Assembly (NCBI GenBank): GCA_021201755.1 | Contig: JAJQEI010000037.1 | Location: forward strand, 186,001 to 250,000 | Reading direction: 5' to 3' | DNA: 64,000 nt | Origin: Ruminococcus sp. | Lineage (GTDB): Bacteria; Bacillota; Clostridia; Oscillospirales; Ruminococcaceae | In this document: positions 9,137 to 18,606 of the stretch, in pieces | Position numbering within the stretch: the first letter of the stretch is position 1 | Layout of the letters: each line of letters begins with the position of its first letter | Translations under genes and position numbers: made by a program | Notes under the pieces: generated by a model | The model's input: the letters and a program-made list of their open reading frames with translations, nothing else | Told to the model about the DNA's origin: nothing | Databases searched by the model: none

Positions 9137-9150
9137 TTCAATCGATTGAA
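9137..9150 (+). promoter_or_regulatory. 14-bp perfect palindrome near the gltB transcription start
   Basis: TTCAATCGATTGAA is a perfect inverted repeat about 13 bases after the predicted transcription start. A regulator operator is possible; it could also form the base of an RNA hairpin in the leader. Confidence 0.4.
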
Positions 9151-9181
9151 GCTGTAAAGTGGCTTTGACAAAATTGAATAG

Positions 9182-9240
9182 ACAAGCAATGACGCTTGTA
9201 AAACGAGGATTTTTATTTTCTCGCTTTGCAGGTGTTTTTT
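9182..9240 (+). promoter_or_regulatory. Transcription attenuator in gltB leader: AxxGxx hexaloop hairpin overlapping a terminator (ANTAR-type candidate)
   Basis: Hairpin 1 is ACAAGC, loop AATGAC, GCTTGT (9182-9199): a 6-bp stem with a six-base loop having A at position 1 and G at position 4, the rule for RNA bound by ANTAR antiterminators. A terminator follows: its 5' arm 9192-9207 pairs with 9220-9235 (15 pairs with one A-C mismatch and three G-T), then a run of six T (9235-9240). Its 5' arm uses the whole 3' half of hairpin 1, so the two structures exclude each other. A first hairpin of the usual ANTAR pair is weak (AAGC/GCTT at 9149-9172). No ANTAR gene is in the window. The mutual exclusion is seen; the ligand protein is inference. 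Confidence 0.6.
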
Positions 9241-9379
9241 GTTTCACTGTATTTTTGATTTGCAGATAGTGGTTGTAGTCAGCGTCTGAAATTGCCAATG
9301 TGCAATCATATCTGAAAAGCAGCCGTTCTATTTACGAAAAATCGAAATGATAAATCTATATTACAAGGGAGAAGTGACC

Positions 9380-12300
9380 ATGGATAATTACAGAGAACAA
9401 GCACCATTTAAGAAAAATGGTCTGTACGATCCACGATTTGAACACGAGAACTGCGGTATTGGTGCGGTTGTGAACATCAATGGGGAATCCGATCGCAAGG
9501 TGGTAGACAGCGCATTGCGAATTGTAGAAACCTTAGAGCATCGTGCTGGAAAGGACGCCGAAGGAAAAACTGGTGATGGTGTGGGAATTTTATTGCAAAT
9601 ATCACACACCTATTTTTCCAAGGTTGCAAAAGCAGCCGGTATTCAGATTGGCGGAAAGCGGGAATACGGCATCGGTATGTTCTTTTTTCCACAATCGGAG
9701 GAAAAGTATAAACAGGCGATGCAGACATTTGAAGATGTTTTAAAGGAAGAGGGACTTGGATTTTTGGGTTGGCGGCAAGTTCCGGTAAATCCAGACGTGC
9801 TCGGCTCAAAGGCACTGGACAGTATGCCGCACATTATGCAAGCGTTCATTCAAAAGCCGGACGACTGTGCCAATGGGTTGGAGTTCGACCGAAAGCTCTA
9901 TATTGCTCGTATGGTATTTGAAAAGCGTAATAAAAACACCTATGTTGTGTCCTGCTCTAGTCGGACGATTGTATATAAGGGTATGTTTTTGGTGGGACAG
10001 CTTCGTCTGTTTTACCACGATTTGAACAGTCTGGATTATCACTCTGCGATCGGCATTGTTCACTCTCGGTTCAGTACCAACACGAATCCAAGTTGGCAGC
10101 GTTCTCATCCGAACCGCATGATGGTACACAATGGGGAAATCAATACGATTACCGGCAATGTGGACAAAATGCTCAGTCGGGAATCCATTTTACATTGCGA
10201 CGCATTGGATGACCGGATGAAAGATATTCTGCCAATGCTGGATGTGAGGGGTTCTGATTCTGCGAGATTGGATAACACGTTGGAATTTATGACCATGTCC
10301 GGCATGGATTTGCCTTTGGCTGTTATGATGACCATTCCTAAACCGTGGCAATACATTCCTACTATGAGTCGGGAAAAGCGAGCATTCTACCAGTATTATG
10401 CGACGATGATGGAACCGTGGGACGGTCCGGCATCGATTATCTTTACGGATGGTGACGTGATGGGCGCTGTACTCGACCGAAATGGTCTGCGTCCTTCTCG
10501 ATATTATGTGACAGATGATGGATGTTTGATTTTATCCTCCGAGGTAGGGGTACTGGATGGTATTCCGCCGGAGCATATCGTAAAAAAAGAACGTCTTCAC
10601 CCGGGAAAAATGTTGCTGGTTGATACTGTAAAAGGTGAACTCATTGACGATGATACGATTAAGAATTATTATGCACATCGGCAGCCCTATGGAGAGTGGT
10701 TGGATCATAACCTGTATGAACTACGAGAATTGAAGATTCCGAATAAACGTCCGTTTCGGTATAGTGGAGCAGAACTGTTGCGGCTTCAGCGTGCCTTTGG
10801 TTACACATATGAGGGATTGTATAACACAGTCGTCCCCATGGCGATTAACGGGGGCGAACCTACGGCAGCAATGGGAACAGATACGCCGATTCCAGCAATG
10901 TCTAAGACAAATCCGCCACTATTTGATTATTTTAAACAATTATTCGCACAGGTCACCAATCCGCCGATTGACTCTATTCGGGAGTCAGTTATCACGGATA
11001 CCACAGTTTATCTGGGTATCGCAGGCAATATCTTGAAAGAGAAAGAACGCAACTGTCGTGTGTTAAAAGTGAAGAACCCGATTTTGACGAATCTGGATTT
11101 GATGAAGATTCGGGATATGAAAATTGACGGATTGAAAACGGCGGATATTTCCATGTTGTACACTAAGGATACACCGCTACATGATGCAATTGAAAACCTT
11201 TACAGTCAGGCGGAAGAGGCACACGCAAAAGGTGCAACAATTCTTATCCTGACAGATCGTGGTGTGGATAAAAATCACATGGCAATTCCATCTCTTTTGG
11301 CAGTAGCAGCACTGGAAACATATCTCGTAAAAACGAGAAAAAGTACGGCAATTTCGCTGATTATCGAAACAGCAGAACCATGCGAAGTACATCATTTTGC
11401 AACGCTATTGGGATTTGGCGCAAGTGCAGTGAACCCTTATTTGGCACTGGATACCTTGTATGATATGATTAACCGGAAAGGTTTGGTAGACAAGGACTAC
11501 TCACAGGCAAGTCAGGCGTATATCGATGCACTGGTTTCCGGCATTGTAAAAATTGCGTCGAAAATGGGCATTTCTACCATTCAGTCGTATCAAGGATCGA
11601 AAATTTTTGAGGCGTTGGGCATTAGTGAACGTGTGATAGAGGAATTTTTCCCAGATACGGTGAGCAGAGTCAGCGGTATTGATCTGGACGACATTGCAAA
11701 GCGTACTATCGAAATGCATGAAAACGCATTTGATCCAAATGATCTCGGTATGGATGAGGGACTGCGCAGCATAGGCTATCACAAGGAGCGCAGTAATCAG
11801 GAGGATCACCTCTATAACCCAGAGACGATTCACCTATTACAGCAAGCCACATGGCGAGATGATTATAACTTATTTAAACAATATTCCGCTTGTGTCAATG
11901 CAGAAAATCGTCATGTTACCTTGCGCAGTACATTGGACTTCAAATTTGCAGAAGACGGTGGCATTCCCATGGAAGAAGTGGAAAGCGTGGAATCCATTAT
12001 GCGTCGCTTTAAGACAGGTGCGATGTCCTATGGGTCGATTTCGCAAGAGGCACATGAGTGTATGGCAATTGCCATGAATCGTATTGGAGGCAAGTCCAAC
12101 AGCGGCGAAGGTGGTGAAGACCTAGAGCGTATTGTCACCTCCGGAAGCGCAGTGGACAGGTGTTCTGCAATCAAACAGGTGGCATCTGGTCGGTTTGGCG
12201 TGACGTCAAAATATTTAACTTCAGCAAAGGAAATTCAAATCAAAATGGCACAGGGTGCAAAGCCGGGCGAGGGCGGACATTTGCCGGCGAAGAAAGTGTA

Positions 12301-13951
12301 TCCGTGGATTGCTAAAACAAGACACTCTACGCCGGGCGTAGCTTTGATTTCGCCACCGCCTCATCACGATATTTATTCTATCGAGGATTTGGCACAGTTG
12401 ATTTATGACTTGAAAAATGCTAATAAGAAGGCACGGATTTCTGTAAAGCTGGTATCCGAAGCAGGTGTTGGTACAATTGCCGCAGGTGTGGCGAAGGCTG
12501 GCGCAGGAGTAGTATTGATTTCCGGCTATGATGGCGGTACAGGAGCAGCACCGAGTAGTTCGATTCACAATGCAGGTTTGCCTTGGGAATTGGGATTGGC
12601 TGAAACGCATCAGACGCTGATTCAAAACAATCTGCGTTCAAAGGTTGTCATTGAAACAGACGGTAAGATGATGACCGGCAGAGATGTGGTGATTGCTGCA
12701 TTATTAGGTGCAGAGGAATACGGCTTTGCGACTGCGCCATTGGTGACAATGGGTTGTGTGATGATGCGTGTCTGCAATTTGGATACTTGTCCAGTGGGTG
12801 TTGCAACACAGAATCCGGAACTGCGGAAACGATTCCACGGGAAACCGGAGTATGTGATTAACTTTATGCGATTTATTGCACAGGAAATGCGAGAGTATAT
12901 GGCAAAACTCGGCGTACATACTGTAGACGAAATGGTAGGTCGTTCTGATCTGTTGGTGCAGAAGACTTATCCGGCAGAAACACAAGAGGGCAAGATTGAT
13001 ATGTCACGAATTCTGACGAATCCATATGCGAAGGAAAATCCTGATGTGAAGATGCACTTCGATCCGAAGGATGTGTATGACTTTAAGCTGGGCGATACAA
13101 TCGATGAGGCTGTGATTATTCCGCAAATGAAAGAAGCTTTGGCAAAGAAACAGAAAAAGGAAATTTCAATTCGTGTCAGCAACCTGAATCGTTCGCTTGG
13201 AACGCTGTTTGGTGCGGAAATTACTCGAAAATATTATAATACTTTGGACGATGATACATTTGTTGTACGCTGCACTGGTGCAGGTGGGCAAAGCTTTGGC
13301 GCATTTATCCCAAAGGGCTTGACATTGGCACTAGAGGGCGATAGCAACGACTATTTTGGAAAAGGACTCTCCGGTGGAAAGTTGGCGGTGTTCCCACCAA
13401 AGGATTCCACTTTTCAAGAGGACGAAAATATTATCATTGGTAATGTGGCACTGTTCGGAGCAACCTCCGGCAAGGCGTTTATCAACGGTGTGGCAGGCGA
13501 GCGGTTCTGCGTGCGGAATTCCGGTGCAAATGTTGTCGTTGAGGGCGTAGGCGAACATGGTTGTGAGTATATGACTGGCGGCTGTGCTGTGATTCTTGGC
13601 GTTGTTGGAAAGAACTTTGCCGCAGGTATGAGCGGTGGTATCGCTTATGTTTTGGATGAAGAAAACGATTTGTATACAAAGCTGAATAAGTCGCTGGTTG
13701 GGTTTAACAGTGTGACCAAACAGGAGGATATTGCGCAGCTGCGTGGTCTGATTGAAGAACACGTAGCGTGGACAGATTCAAAGTTGGGTAGGGAAATTCT
13801 CGATAATTTCGAGGACTATCTGCCACGCTTTAAGAAGATTGTTCCCCATGACTATGCAAAGATGCTGGAAAGCATTGCTGCATTCCGAGAGCAGGGCATG
13901 GAACAGAAAGAAGCACAAATTGAGGCATTTTATGCCAACACCAGAAATTAA
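9380..13951 (+). CDS. gltB: Glutamate synthase large subunit
   Basis: The 1523-residue subunit hydrolyses glutamine and transfers the ammonia to 2-oxoglutarate, making glutamate. A 24-residue propeptide precedes Cys25 (ENCGIGAVVNI), the class II amidotransferase nucleophile. The glutaminase domain runs to about 430, the central domain to about 780, the FMN-binding synthase domain about 810-1190 (with GEGGEDLERI, KPGEGGHLPAKKV and ISGYDGGTGA), and the GXGXG beta-helix about 1250-1480 (MSGGIAYVLD). Cys1126, Cys1132 and Cys1137 fit the 3Fe-4S cluster. The ATG has RBS AAGGGAGAAG; an in-frame ATG 11 codons earlier has none. Regulation is probably by the attenuator upstream. Confidence 0.97.
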   Translation: MDNYREQAPFKKNGLYDPRFEHENCGIGAVVNINGESDRKVVDSALRIVETLEHRAGKDAEGKTGDGVGILLQISHTYFSKVAKAAGIQIGGKREYGIGMFFFPQSEEKYKQAMQTFEDVLKEEGLGFLGWRQVPVNPDVLGSKALDSMPHIMQAFIQKPDDCANGLEFDRKLYIARMVFEKRNKNTYVVSCSSRTIVYKGMFLVGQLRLFYHDLNSLDYHSAIGIVHSRFSTNTNPSWQRSHPNRMMVHNGEINTITGNVDKMLSRESILHCDALDDRMKDILPMLDVRGSDSARLDNTLEFMTMSGMDLPLAVMMTIPKPWQYIPTMSREKRAFYQYYATMMEPWDGPASIIFTDGDVMGAVLDRNGLRPSRYYVTDDGCLILSSEVGVLDGIPPEHIVKKERLHPGKMLLVDTVKGELIDDDTIKNYYAHRQPYGEWLDHNLYELRELKIPNKRPFRYSGAELLRLQRAFGYTYEGLYNTVVPMAINGGEPTAAMGTDTPIPAMSKTNPPLFDYFKQLFAQVTNPPIDSIRESVITDTTVYLGIAGNILKEKERNCRVLKVKNPILTNLDLMKIRDMKIDGLKTADISMLYTKDTPLHDAIENLYSQAEEAHAKGATILILTDRGVDKNHMAIPSLLAVAALETYLVKTRKSTAISLIIETAEPCEVHHFATLLGFGASAVNPYLALDTLYDMINRKGLVDKDYSQASQAYIDALVSGIVKIASKMGISTIQSYQGSKIFEALGISERVIEEFFPDTVSRVSGIDLDDIAKRTIEMHENAFDPNDLGMDEGLRSIGYHKERSNQEDHLYNPETIHLLQQATWRDDYNLFKQYSACVNAENRHVTLRSTLDFKFAEDGGIPMEEVESVESIMRRFKTGAMSYGSISQEAHECMAIAMNRIGGKSNSGEGGEDLERIVTSGSAVDRCSAIKQVASGRFGVTSKYLTSAKEIQIKMAQGAKPGEGGHLPAKKVYPWIAKTRHSTPGVALISPPPHHDIYSIEDLAQLIYDLKNANKKARISVKLVSEAGVGTIAAGVAKAGAGVVLISGYDGGTGAAPSSSIHNAGLPWELGLAETHQTLIQNNLRSKVVIETDGKMMTGRDVVIAALLGAEEYGFATAPLVTMGCVMMRVCNLDTCPVGVATQNPELRKRFHGKPEYVINFMRFIAQEMREYMAKLGVHTVDEMVGRSDLLVQKTYPAETQEGKIDMSRILTNPYAKENPDVKMHFDPKDVYDFKLGDTIDEAVIIPQMKEALAKKQKKEISIRVSNLNRSLGTLFGAEITRKYYNTLDDDTFVVRCTGAGGQSFGAFIPKGLTLALEGDSNDYFGKGLSGGKLAVFPPKDSTFQEDENIIIGNVALFGATSGKAFINGVAGERFCVRNSGANVVVEGVGEHGCEYMTGGCAVILGVVGKNFAAGMSGGIAYVLDEENDLYTKLNKSLVGFNSVTKQEDIAQLRGLIEEHVAWTDSKLGREILDNFEDYLPRFKKIVPHDYAKMLESIAAFREQGMEQKEAQIEAFYANTRN

Positions 13952-13966
13952 CGGAGGGAATGTGTC

Positions 13967-15451
13967 ATGGGAAAAGCAACAGGATTTCTCGAATATACGA
14001 GAGTCGAGAACGCAGGGCAAGAACCGTTAGAACGAATTAAAACTTATCGAGAATTTCACACACCGCTGTCTGATGCGGAAAGGCAGCAGCAGGGCGCACG
14101 GTGTATGGACTGTGGTGTACCGTTTTGTCAGGCGGGAAAACCGATTTTTGGCATGGTCTCTGGCTGCCCATTAAATAATTTATGTCCAGAGTGGAACGAT
14201 TTTGTTTATAAAGGGTTTTGGGACGAGGCAGCAGACCGGCTTTTAATGACTAATTGTTTTCCAGAATTCACTTCTCGAGTATGTCCGGCATTGTGTGAAA
14301 AGGCGTGTACTTGTGGCTTAAATGGCGATCCGGTTACCGTCAAGGAAAACGAGTATGCTATCATTGAAAAGGCATTTGAGAGTGGCAGAATGCAGCCGAA
14401 TCCGCCGAAAACACGCACGGGAAAGCGTGTGGCAGTGGTAGGCTCTGGTCCGTCCGGTTTGGCGACAGCGTTGCAGCTGAATAAGCGAGGACACAGTGTC
14501 ACTGTGTTTGAACGGGAGGATAAACCAGGTGGCTTGTTGATGTATGGCATCCCCAATATGAAGCTGGAAAAAACCGTGGTACAGTGGCGGATTGCATTCA
14601 TGGAGGCGGAAGGGATTACGTTCCGTACCAGCGTCAATGTGGGGAAAGATGTAACGGCGACAGAATTGCTGCGAGATTTTGATGCTGTGGTACTGGCTTG
14701 TGGTGCATCTAACCCACGAAACATCGTGGCAGAGGGCAGAGATGCAGATGGTATTTATTATGCGGTTGATTTTTTGAAAGCGACCACAAAGAGTTTAATC
14801 AGCTCCAATCTATCAGACGGTTATTATATCAGTGCAAAATATAAAAACGTCATTGTTATCGGTAGTGGTGACACGGGAAACGATTGTGTAGGAACTGCAA
14901 TTCGTCACGGTTGTAAATCCGTGATTCAGCTGGAGATGATGCCGAAGCTGCCAGATAGCCGTGCGGAGAACAATCCTTGGCCGGAGTGGCCGAGAGTCTG
15001 CAAGACAGACTACGGTCAGGAGGAGGCAATTGCCGTCTTTGGGCAGGATCCACGGATTTATCAGACAACTGTAAAGCGATTCATCAAGGATGAGAAAAAC
15101 CACGTTCGAGCAGTGGAGACAATCAAGCTGCAATCCGTAATTGACCCAAAAACAGGACGGTCACGAATGGAGGAAATCCCGGGCAGCGAACAGATTTTAG
15201 ATGCCGATTTGGTGCTGATTGCCGCAGGCTTTCTGGGCGCACAGTCGTATATTACTGATGCCTTTGGTGTAGAGGTAACACCTCGCACAAATGTTGCTAC
15301 GGAAGTAGGACATTATCGTACAAATATCGATCGTGTGTTCACCGCAGGGGATATGCATCGGGGACAATCGCTGGTAGTTTGGGCAATTCGAGAGGGCAGA
15401 GAAGCCGCAAAAGAAGTAGACGAATATCTGATGGGATATACGAATTTATAA
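13967..15451 (+). CDS. gltD: Glutamate synthase small subunit (NADPH)
   Basis: The 494-residue small subunit oxidises NADPH and passes electrons to the FMN of GltB through FAD and iron-sulphur clusters. The N-terminal ferredoxin-like domain shows CMDCGVPFCQ (about residues 46-55), GCPLNNLCPEWND, and CPALCEKACTCG near 105-115. FAD-binding VAVVGSGPSGLATA is near 153 and the second nucleotide fold VIVIGSGDTGNDC near 296. It ends in VFTAGDMHRGQSLVVWAI, the usual FAD site. RBS CGGAGGG lies just after the gltB stop, 15 bases between genes. A terminator follows. Confidence 0.96.
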   Translation: MGKATGFLEYTRVENAGQEPLERIKTYREFHTPLSDAERQQQGARCMDCGVPFCQAGKPIFGMVSGCPLNNLCPEWNDFVYKGFWDEAADRLLMTNCFPEFTSRVCPALCEKACTCGLNGDPVTVKENEYAIIEKAFESGRMQPNPPKTRTGKRVAVVGSGPSGLATALQLNKRGHSVTVFEREDKPGGLLMYGIPNMKLEKTVVQWRIAFMEAEGITFRTSVNVGKDVTATELLRDFDAVVLACGASNPRNIVAEGRDADGIYYAVDFLKATTKSLISSNLSDGYYISAKYKNVIVIGSGDTGNDCVGTAIRHGCKSVIQLEMMPKLPDSRAENNPWPEWPRVCKTDYGQEEAIAVFGQDPRIYQTTVKRFIKDEKNHVRAVETIKLQSVIDPKTGRSRMEEIPGSEQILDADLVLIAAGFLGAQSYITDAFGVEVTPRTNVATEVGHYRTNIDRVFTAGDMHRGQSLVVWAIREGREAAKEVDEYLMGYTNL

Positions 15452-15479
15452 TTAGTAGTATCCACTTTGCATAAAAAAT

Positions 15480-15522
15480 CCGAACCCTTGGTTCATACTG
15501 ACCCGGGGTTTGGCCTTTTTTT
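15480..15522 (+). terminator. Rho-independent terminator after gltD
   Basis: CCGAACCC pairs with GGGTTTGG (8 bp, one G-T), with a small inner GGTT/GACC stem, followed by CC and seven T. It reaches 2 bases into the end of the convergent membrane protein gene. Confidence 0.85.
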
Positions 15523-17002
15523 ATTTCACTACCACATAAATGTATTCGTCGTTTCCAGAAATCGTGTGATACTGGTTATCCACAAGAACAGGGAGGTCAT
15601 AGGTGGAGAGGTCGATAGAACGGTCAAATTTTAAGTCGAGATCATAATAATAAGTGAGTTTCTGTTCAATCCAGCGTGTATTTCCGTAATTTTTTCCAAG
15701 CAATCGTCCTAAAATATTATTGTATTTATACGCATATGCAGGATTCTTATTAAAAATCGGTGACTCCCAACTGTCATCAGTATAATCTAATTGGAAGTAT
15801 AACGTTTTTTCGGAATCCATCACTTCTAAATCGATCAAATCGTCGATAATCGTCTGTGTTCGTGTGTCGGTATAATCTTGCTGAATTTGCAGTACATTGC
15901 CATAAATATTCGAAAAGATCAAAAAGCAAAATGAAAGTGCGACACAACTTAATTTTCCGCATAGGTTCAAAAATTTTGGTTTTGCATTCACAATCACAAT
16001 CGTAAGCATTGCCAATAATGCACCGAATCCATACATTGCACGGGGTGAATCTGTAGGAGAAGCAAGGAATGGTAAGACACCAAAGGGCAGCATAAGTAAT
16101 ACAATAAGTGTAAAGCCACCGCATAAGAGAGAAAGCCATTTCTGACGTTTCGATTCCCGTGTTGTGATAAAAAGAAAGAAAAATAAAATAATCGCAATTA
16201 AAAGTTTCCAGACTTTTTGAAAATCATTCCAAATATGTGAAAAAAATTTTTTATAATTTTCAAAGGCATTTTCAAAAAAAGCTGTCCCTGTAGGAATAGA
16301 TGCATCAACATAAGAAATGCTATCTGGATTGGCAAAAAGATTGCAAAGAATTTCAAATAAAATCAGTGCAGCAACATATGCGGCAACGGAAACCAAGAGG
16401 AATTTTCCAATGGATTTTGTGTTTTCTCCCCGATTCCACGCCAGAAAGCACATCAGCAGCACCAGCATGGGGTAGATTCCAGAAGAAGCCTGATATGATT
16501 CACACATAAACAGCTGACAGAAAAACGAAACGATACCGTAAATCCATAAGCTTTTCTCTGCAAACAAAAGTGGGAAAATACAGAAGAAAACGGAGAGTAC
16601 CATATAAGGTGCGTCGTATTGATAGGACAAACACTCCAGAAAATAAGGAGACAGACCCAAGGGAATCACAGCCAGATAAGTCCATTTGGAAAACTTCTCG
16701 GTTTCGGTTATCACCCGAATGAGAATCAGGGCAGAAGCAGCACAAATTGCAACGGCGAGAAGCTGTGTTAGGGGAGAAATGTTGGTAAGGTTTCGCCCTG
16801 TATGGAGAAGGGCAGAGAGATATTCCGATACCCATCGCCCGAATGTATTTCCAAATCCCCGAAATCCTCGTGCTGTACGATCTACATCGTCTGCATAATA
16901 GACATCTGCCTGTAGAATCGCCAGAATGCCCACAACATGAATAATCAGCAAAATGAGATATGATTTCCAGTATATTTTCCAGCAAGATTGTATGTAATTC
17001 AT
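15521..17002 (-). CDS. GtrII-like membrane glucosyltransferase
   Basis: A membrane protein with about ten hydrophobic helices resembling the Glucos_trans_II (GtrII) family, which adds glucose to cell-surface glycans from a lipid-linked donor. The first extracellular loop reads YYADDVDRTARGFRGFGNTFGRWVSEYL, with the DD...R...G...GR pattern of the family. The C-terminal 110 residues are soluble and probably outside the cell. The start is uncertain: the ATG used here gives 493 residues, while a TTG at 17101 would add 33 residues but lies only about 2 bases from the predicted transcription start. The acceptor glycan is unknown. It stands alone with its own promoter, divergent from the rRNA methyltransferase gene. 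Confidence 0.7.
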   Translation of the reverse strand: MNYIQSCWKIYWKSYLILLIIHVVGILAILQADVYYADDVDRTARGFRGFGNTFGRWVSEYLSALLHTGRNLTNISPLTQLLAVAICAASALILIRVITETEKFSKWTYLAVIPLGLSPYFLECLSYQYDAPYMVLSVFFCIFPLLFAEKSLWIYGIVSFFCQLFMCESYQASSGIYPMLVLLMCFLAWNRGENTKSIGKFLLVSVAAYVAALILFEILCNLFANPDSISYVDASIPTGTAFFENAFENYKKFFSHIWNDFQKVWKLLIAIILFFFLFITTRESKRQKWLSLLCGGFTLIVLLMLPFGVLPFLASPTDSPRAMYGFGALLAMLTIVIVNAKPKFLNLCGKLSCVALSFCFLIFSNIYGNVLQIQQDYTDTRTQTIIDDLIDLEVMDSEKTLYFQLDYTDDSWESPIFNKNPAYAYKYNNILGRLLGKNYGNTRWIEQKLTYYYDLDLKFDRSIDLSTYDLPVLVDNQYHTISGNDEYIYVVVK

Positions 17003-17109
17003 AGTAGAATTTGCATATGATTTTAATTTTTTTATGTAAAATGGACTTTCTGTTTTGGATATCCGTTGCGTGATTGTTTCTCCTGTATATAATTTTTTCA
17101 ATATAATAT

Positions 17110-17138
17110 ATTATAGCATAATATTTGTCCTTTTGCAA
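17110..17138 (-). promoter_or_regulatory. Sigma-A promoter of the GtrII-like gene
   Basis: TTGCAA, 17 bases ending in TGC, TATAAT on the minus strand. It is divergent from the next promoter, with 34 bases between the two -35 hexamers. Confidence 0.75.
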
Positions 17139-17172
17139 CGCTTTTTGTGTTTTGTGAAATCTGTATAAATTG

Positions 17173-17201
17173 TTGCAACAAGTCGAAATTTGTGTTATAA
17201 T
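17173..17201 (+). promoter_or_regulatory. Sigma-A promoter of the rRNA methyltransferase gene
   Basis: TTGCAA, 17 bases ending in TGT, TATAAT, 31 bases before the ATG. Confidence 0.75.
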
Positions 17202-17232
17202 GTATGTGATAACAAAAGCGGAGGAACGGTGT

Positions 17233-18591
17233 ATGAAAAAAAACGAGTATTACAATGTGAAAATTACGGATTTGACCTTAGATGGCAACGGCGTTTGTCG
17301 TGTAGAGGGAATGACAGTATTTGTACCACACACGGCAATTGGAGACCACATTCGCATAAAAATCGTAAAAGTATTGAAACACTATGCGTTTGGCATTGTA
17401 GATGCATTGGAGAAAGCCTCTGTCGACCGTATCGAGCCGGTGTGTCGTCAAACGGGCTGTGGCGGTTGTGTGTTTGAACATTTGAACTATGAAGCAGAGC
17501 TGCGCATCAAGGAGAAATCCGTCGTAGATGCCTTTACTCGAATTGGAAAATTGTCGCCGGAGTTCTTACCAATTTTGGCGAGTCCCCAGCGGACACGTTA
17601 TCGCAATAAGGCGCAATATCCTTTTGCCGTAGATAAAAACGGGATACCTTATCTCGGGTTTTATGCCAAGCATAGTCACCGTGTGGTTTCGGTGACAGAT
17701 TGTTTATTACAGCCACTGGTGTTCCGAAAGATTGCCGCTGTCGTATTGGAATTTGTTCGGCAGAAGAAAATTCCCGTGTACGATGAAGCGACCCATACGG
17801 GACGGATGCGCCATCTTTATTTGCGACAGGGTGCGCATTCGGGTGAGATTATGGTGTGTTTTGTGGTATGTCAGCCGATACGAGAAAAACTATTGCCACT
17901 CGTAGAACGGTTGGTGGAGCAATTTCCACAAATTCACAGCGTTAGTATGAACGTAAATCCAAAACAAACAAATGTCATTCTGGGCAGTCGTACAGATTTC
18001 CTTTGGGGCAGCGACCACATCACGGATGAGATGTGTGGAATTTCTGTGGATTTGTCGCCTGCATCGTTTTATCAGGTGAATACGGCGGCTGCGGAGCAAT
18101 TGTACAGAGTGGCAAAGCGTTTTGCAGAACTGAACGGAACGGAGCGATTGTTGGATTTCTATTGTGGTGCAGGAACGATAGGATTATCTATGGCGGATGC
18201 GTGCAAACAGCTTCTTGGTGTGGAGATTGTGCCGGATGCAGTGGAGAATGCAAAGAGAAATGCAATACGTGCCAGTATTAGCCATGCGCAGTTTTATTGT
18301 GGAGATGTAGGAGAAATAGCGACACAGCTGCAAATACAAGGCGAAACGCCGGACGTCATTGTTGTGGATCCACCGAGAAAGGGCTGTAACAACAGGGCAA
18401 TTAACGCTATGGTACAAATGCAACCGAAGCGGATTGTCATGATTTCCTGCAATCCTGCAACGGCAGTGAGAGATTGCGCACTGCTGGAACAAAAGAGTTA
18501 TTGTATAAAAGAAGTTCAAGCTGTGGATTTGTTTCCTATGACTGGAAACGTGGAGTGCGTGATACGGATCGAGAAAAATCCCACGGTGTAA
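17233..18591 (+). CDS. rlmCD: 23S rRNA (uracil-5)-methyltransferase, RlmCD/RumA family
   Basis: A SAM-dependent enzyme that makes 5-methyluridine in 23S rRNA. The 452 residues comprise an N-terminal TRAM domain (1 to about 60, NVKITDLTLDGNGVCRVEGMTVFV), an iron-sulphur site CRQTGCGGC (Cys about 71, 77 and 80), and a C-terminal methyltransferase domain with LLDFYCGAGTIGLS and VVDPPRKGC, then catalytic Cys in MISCNPATAVRD (about 407). RBS CGGAGGAA precedes the ATG at 17233; earlier in-frame ATGs overlap the promoter. RlmD or RlmCD specificity (U747 and/or U1939) cannot be told from sequence. Confidence 0.9.
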   Translation: MKKNEYYNVKITDLTLDGNGVCRVEGMTVFVPHTAIGDHIRIKIVKVLKHYAFGIVDALEKASVDRIEPVCRQTGCGGCVFEHLNYEAELRIKEKSVVDAFTRIGKLSPEFLPILASPQRTRYRNKAQYPFAVDKNGIPYLGFYAKHSHRVVSVTDCLLQPLVFRKIAAVVLEFVRQKKIPVYDEATHTGRMRHLYLRQGAHSGEIMVCFVVCQPIREKLLPLVERLVEQFPQIHSVSMNVNPKQTNVILGSRTDFLWGSDHITDEMCGISVDLSPASFYQVNTAAAEQLYRVAKRFAELNGTERLLDFYCGAGTIGLSMADACKQLLGVEIVPDAVENAKRNAIRASISHAQFYCGDVGEIATQLQIQGETPDVIVVDPPRKGCNNRAINAMVQMQPKRIVMISCNPATAVRDCALLEQKSYCIKEVQAVDLFPMTGNVECVIRIEKNPTV

Positions 18592-18606
18592 TAATAAGGA
18601 GAAATC

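Noticed and set aside
16500..17138. A 212-codon minus-strand frame overlapping the start of the GtrII-like gene.
   Set aside because: Lies in another frame of a clear membrane protein, starts inside the promoter, and has no family features.
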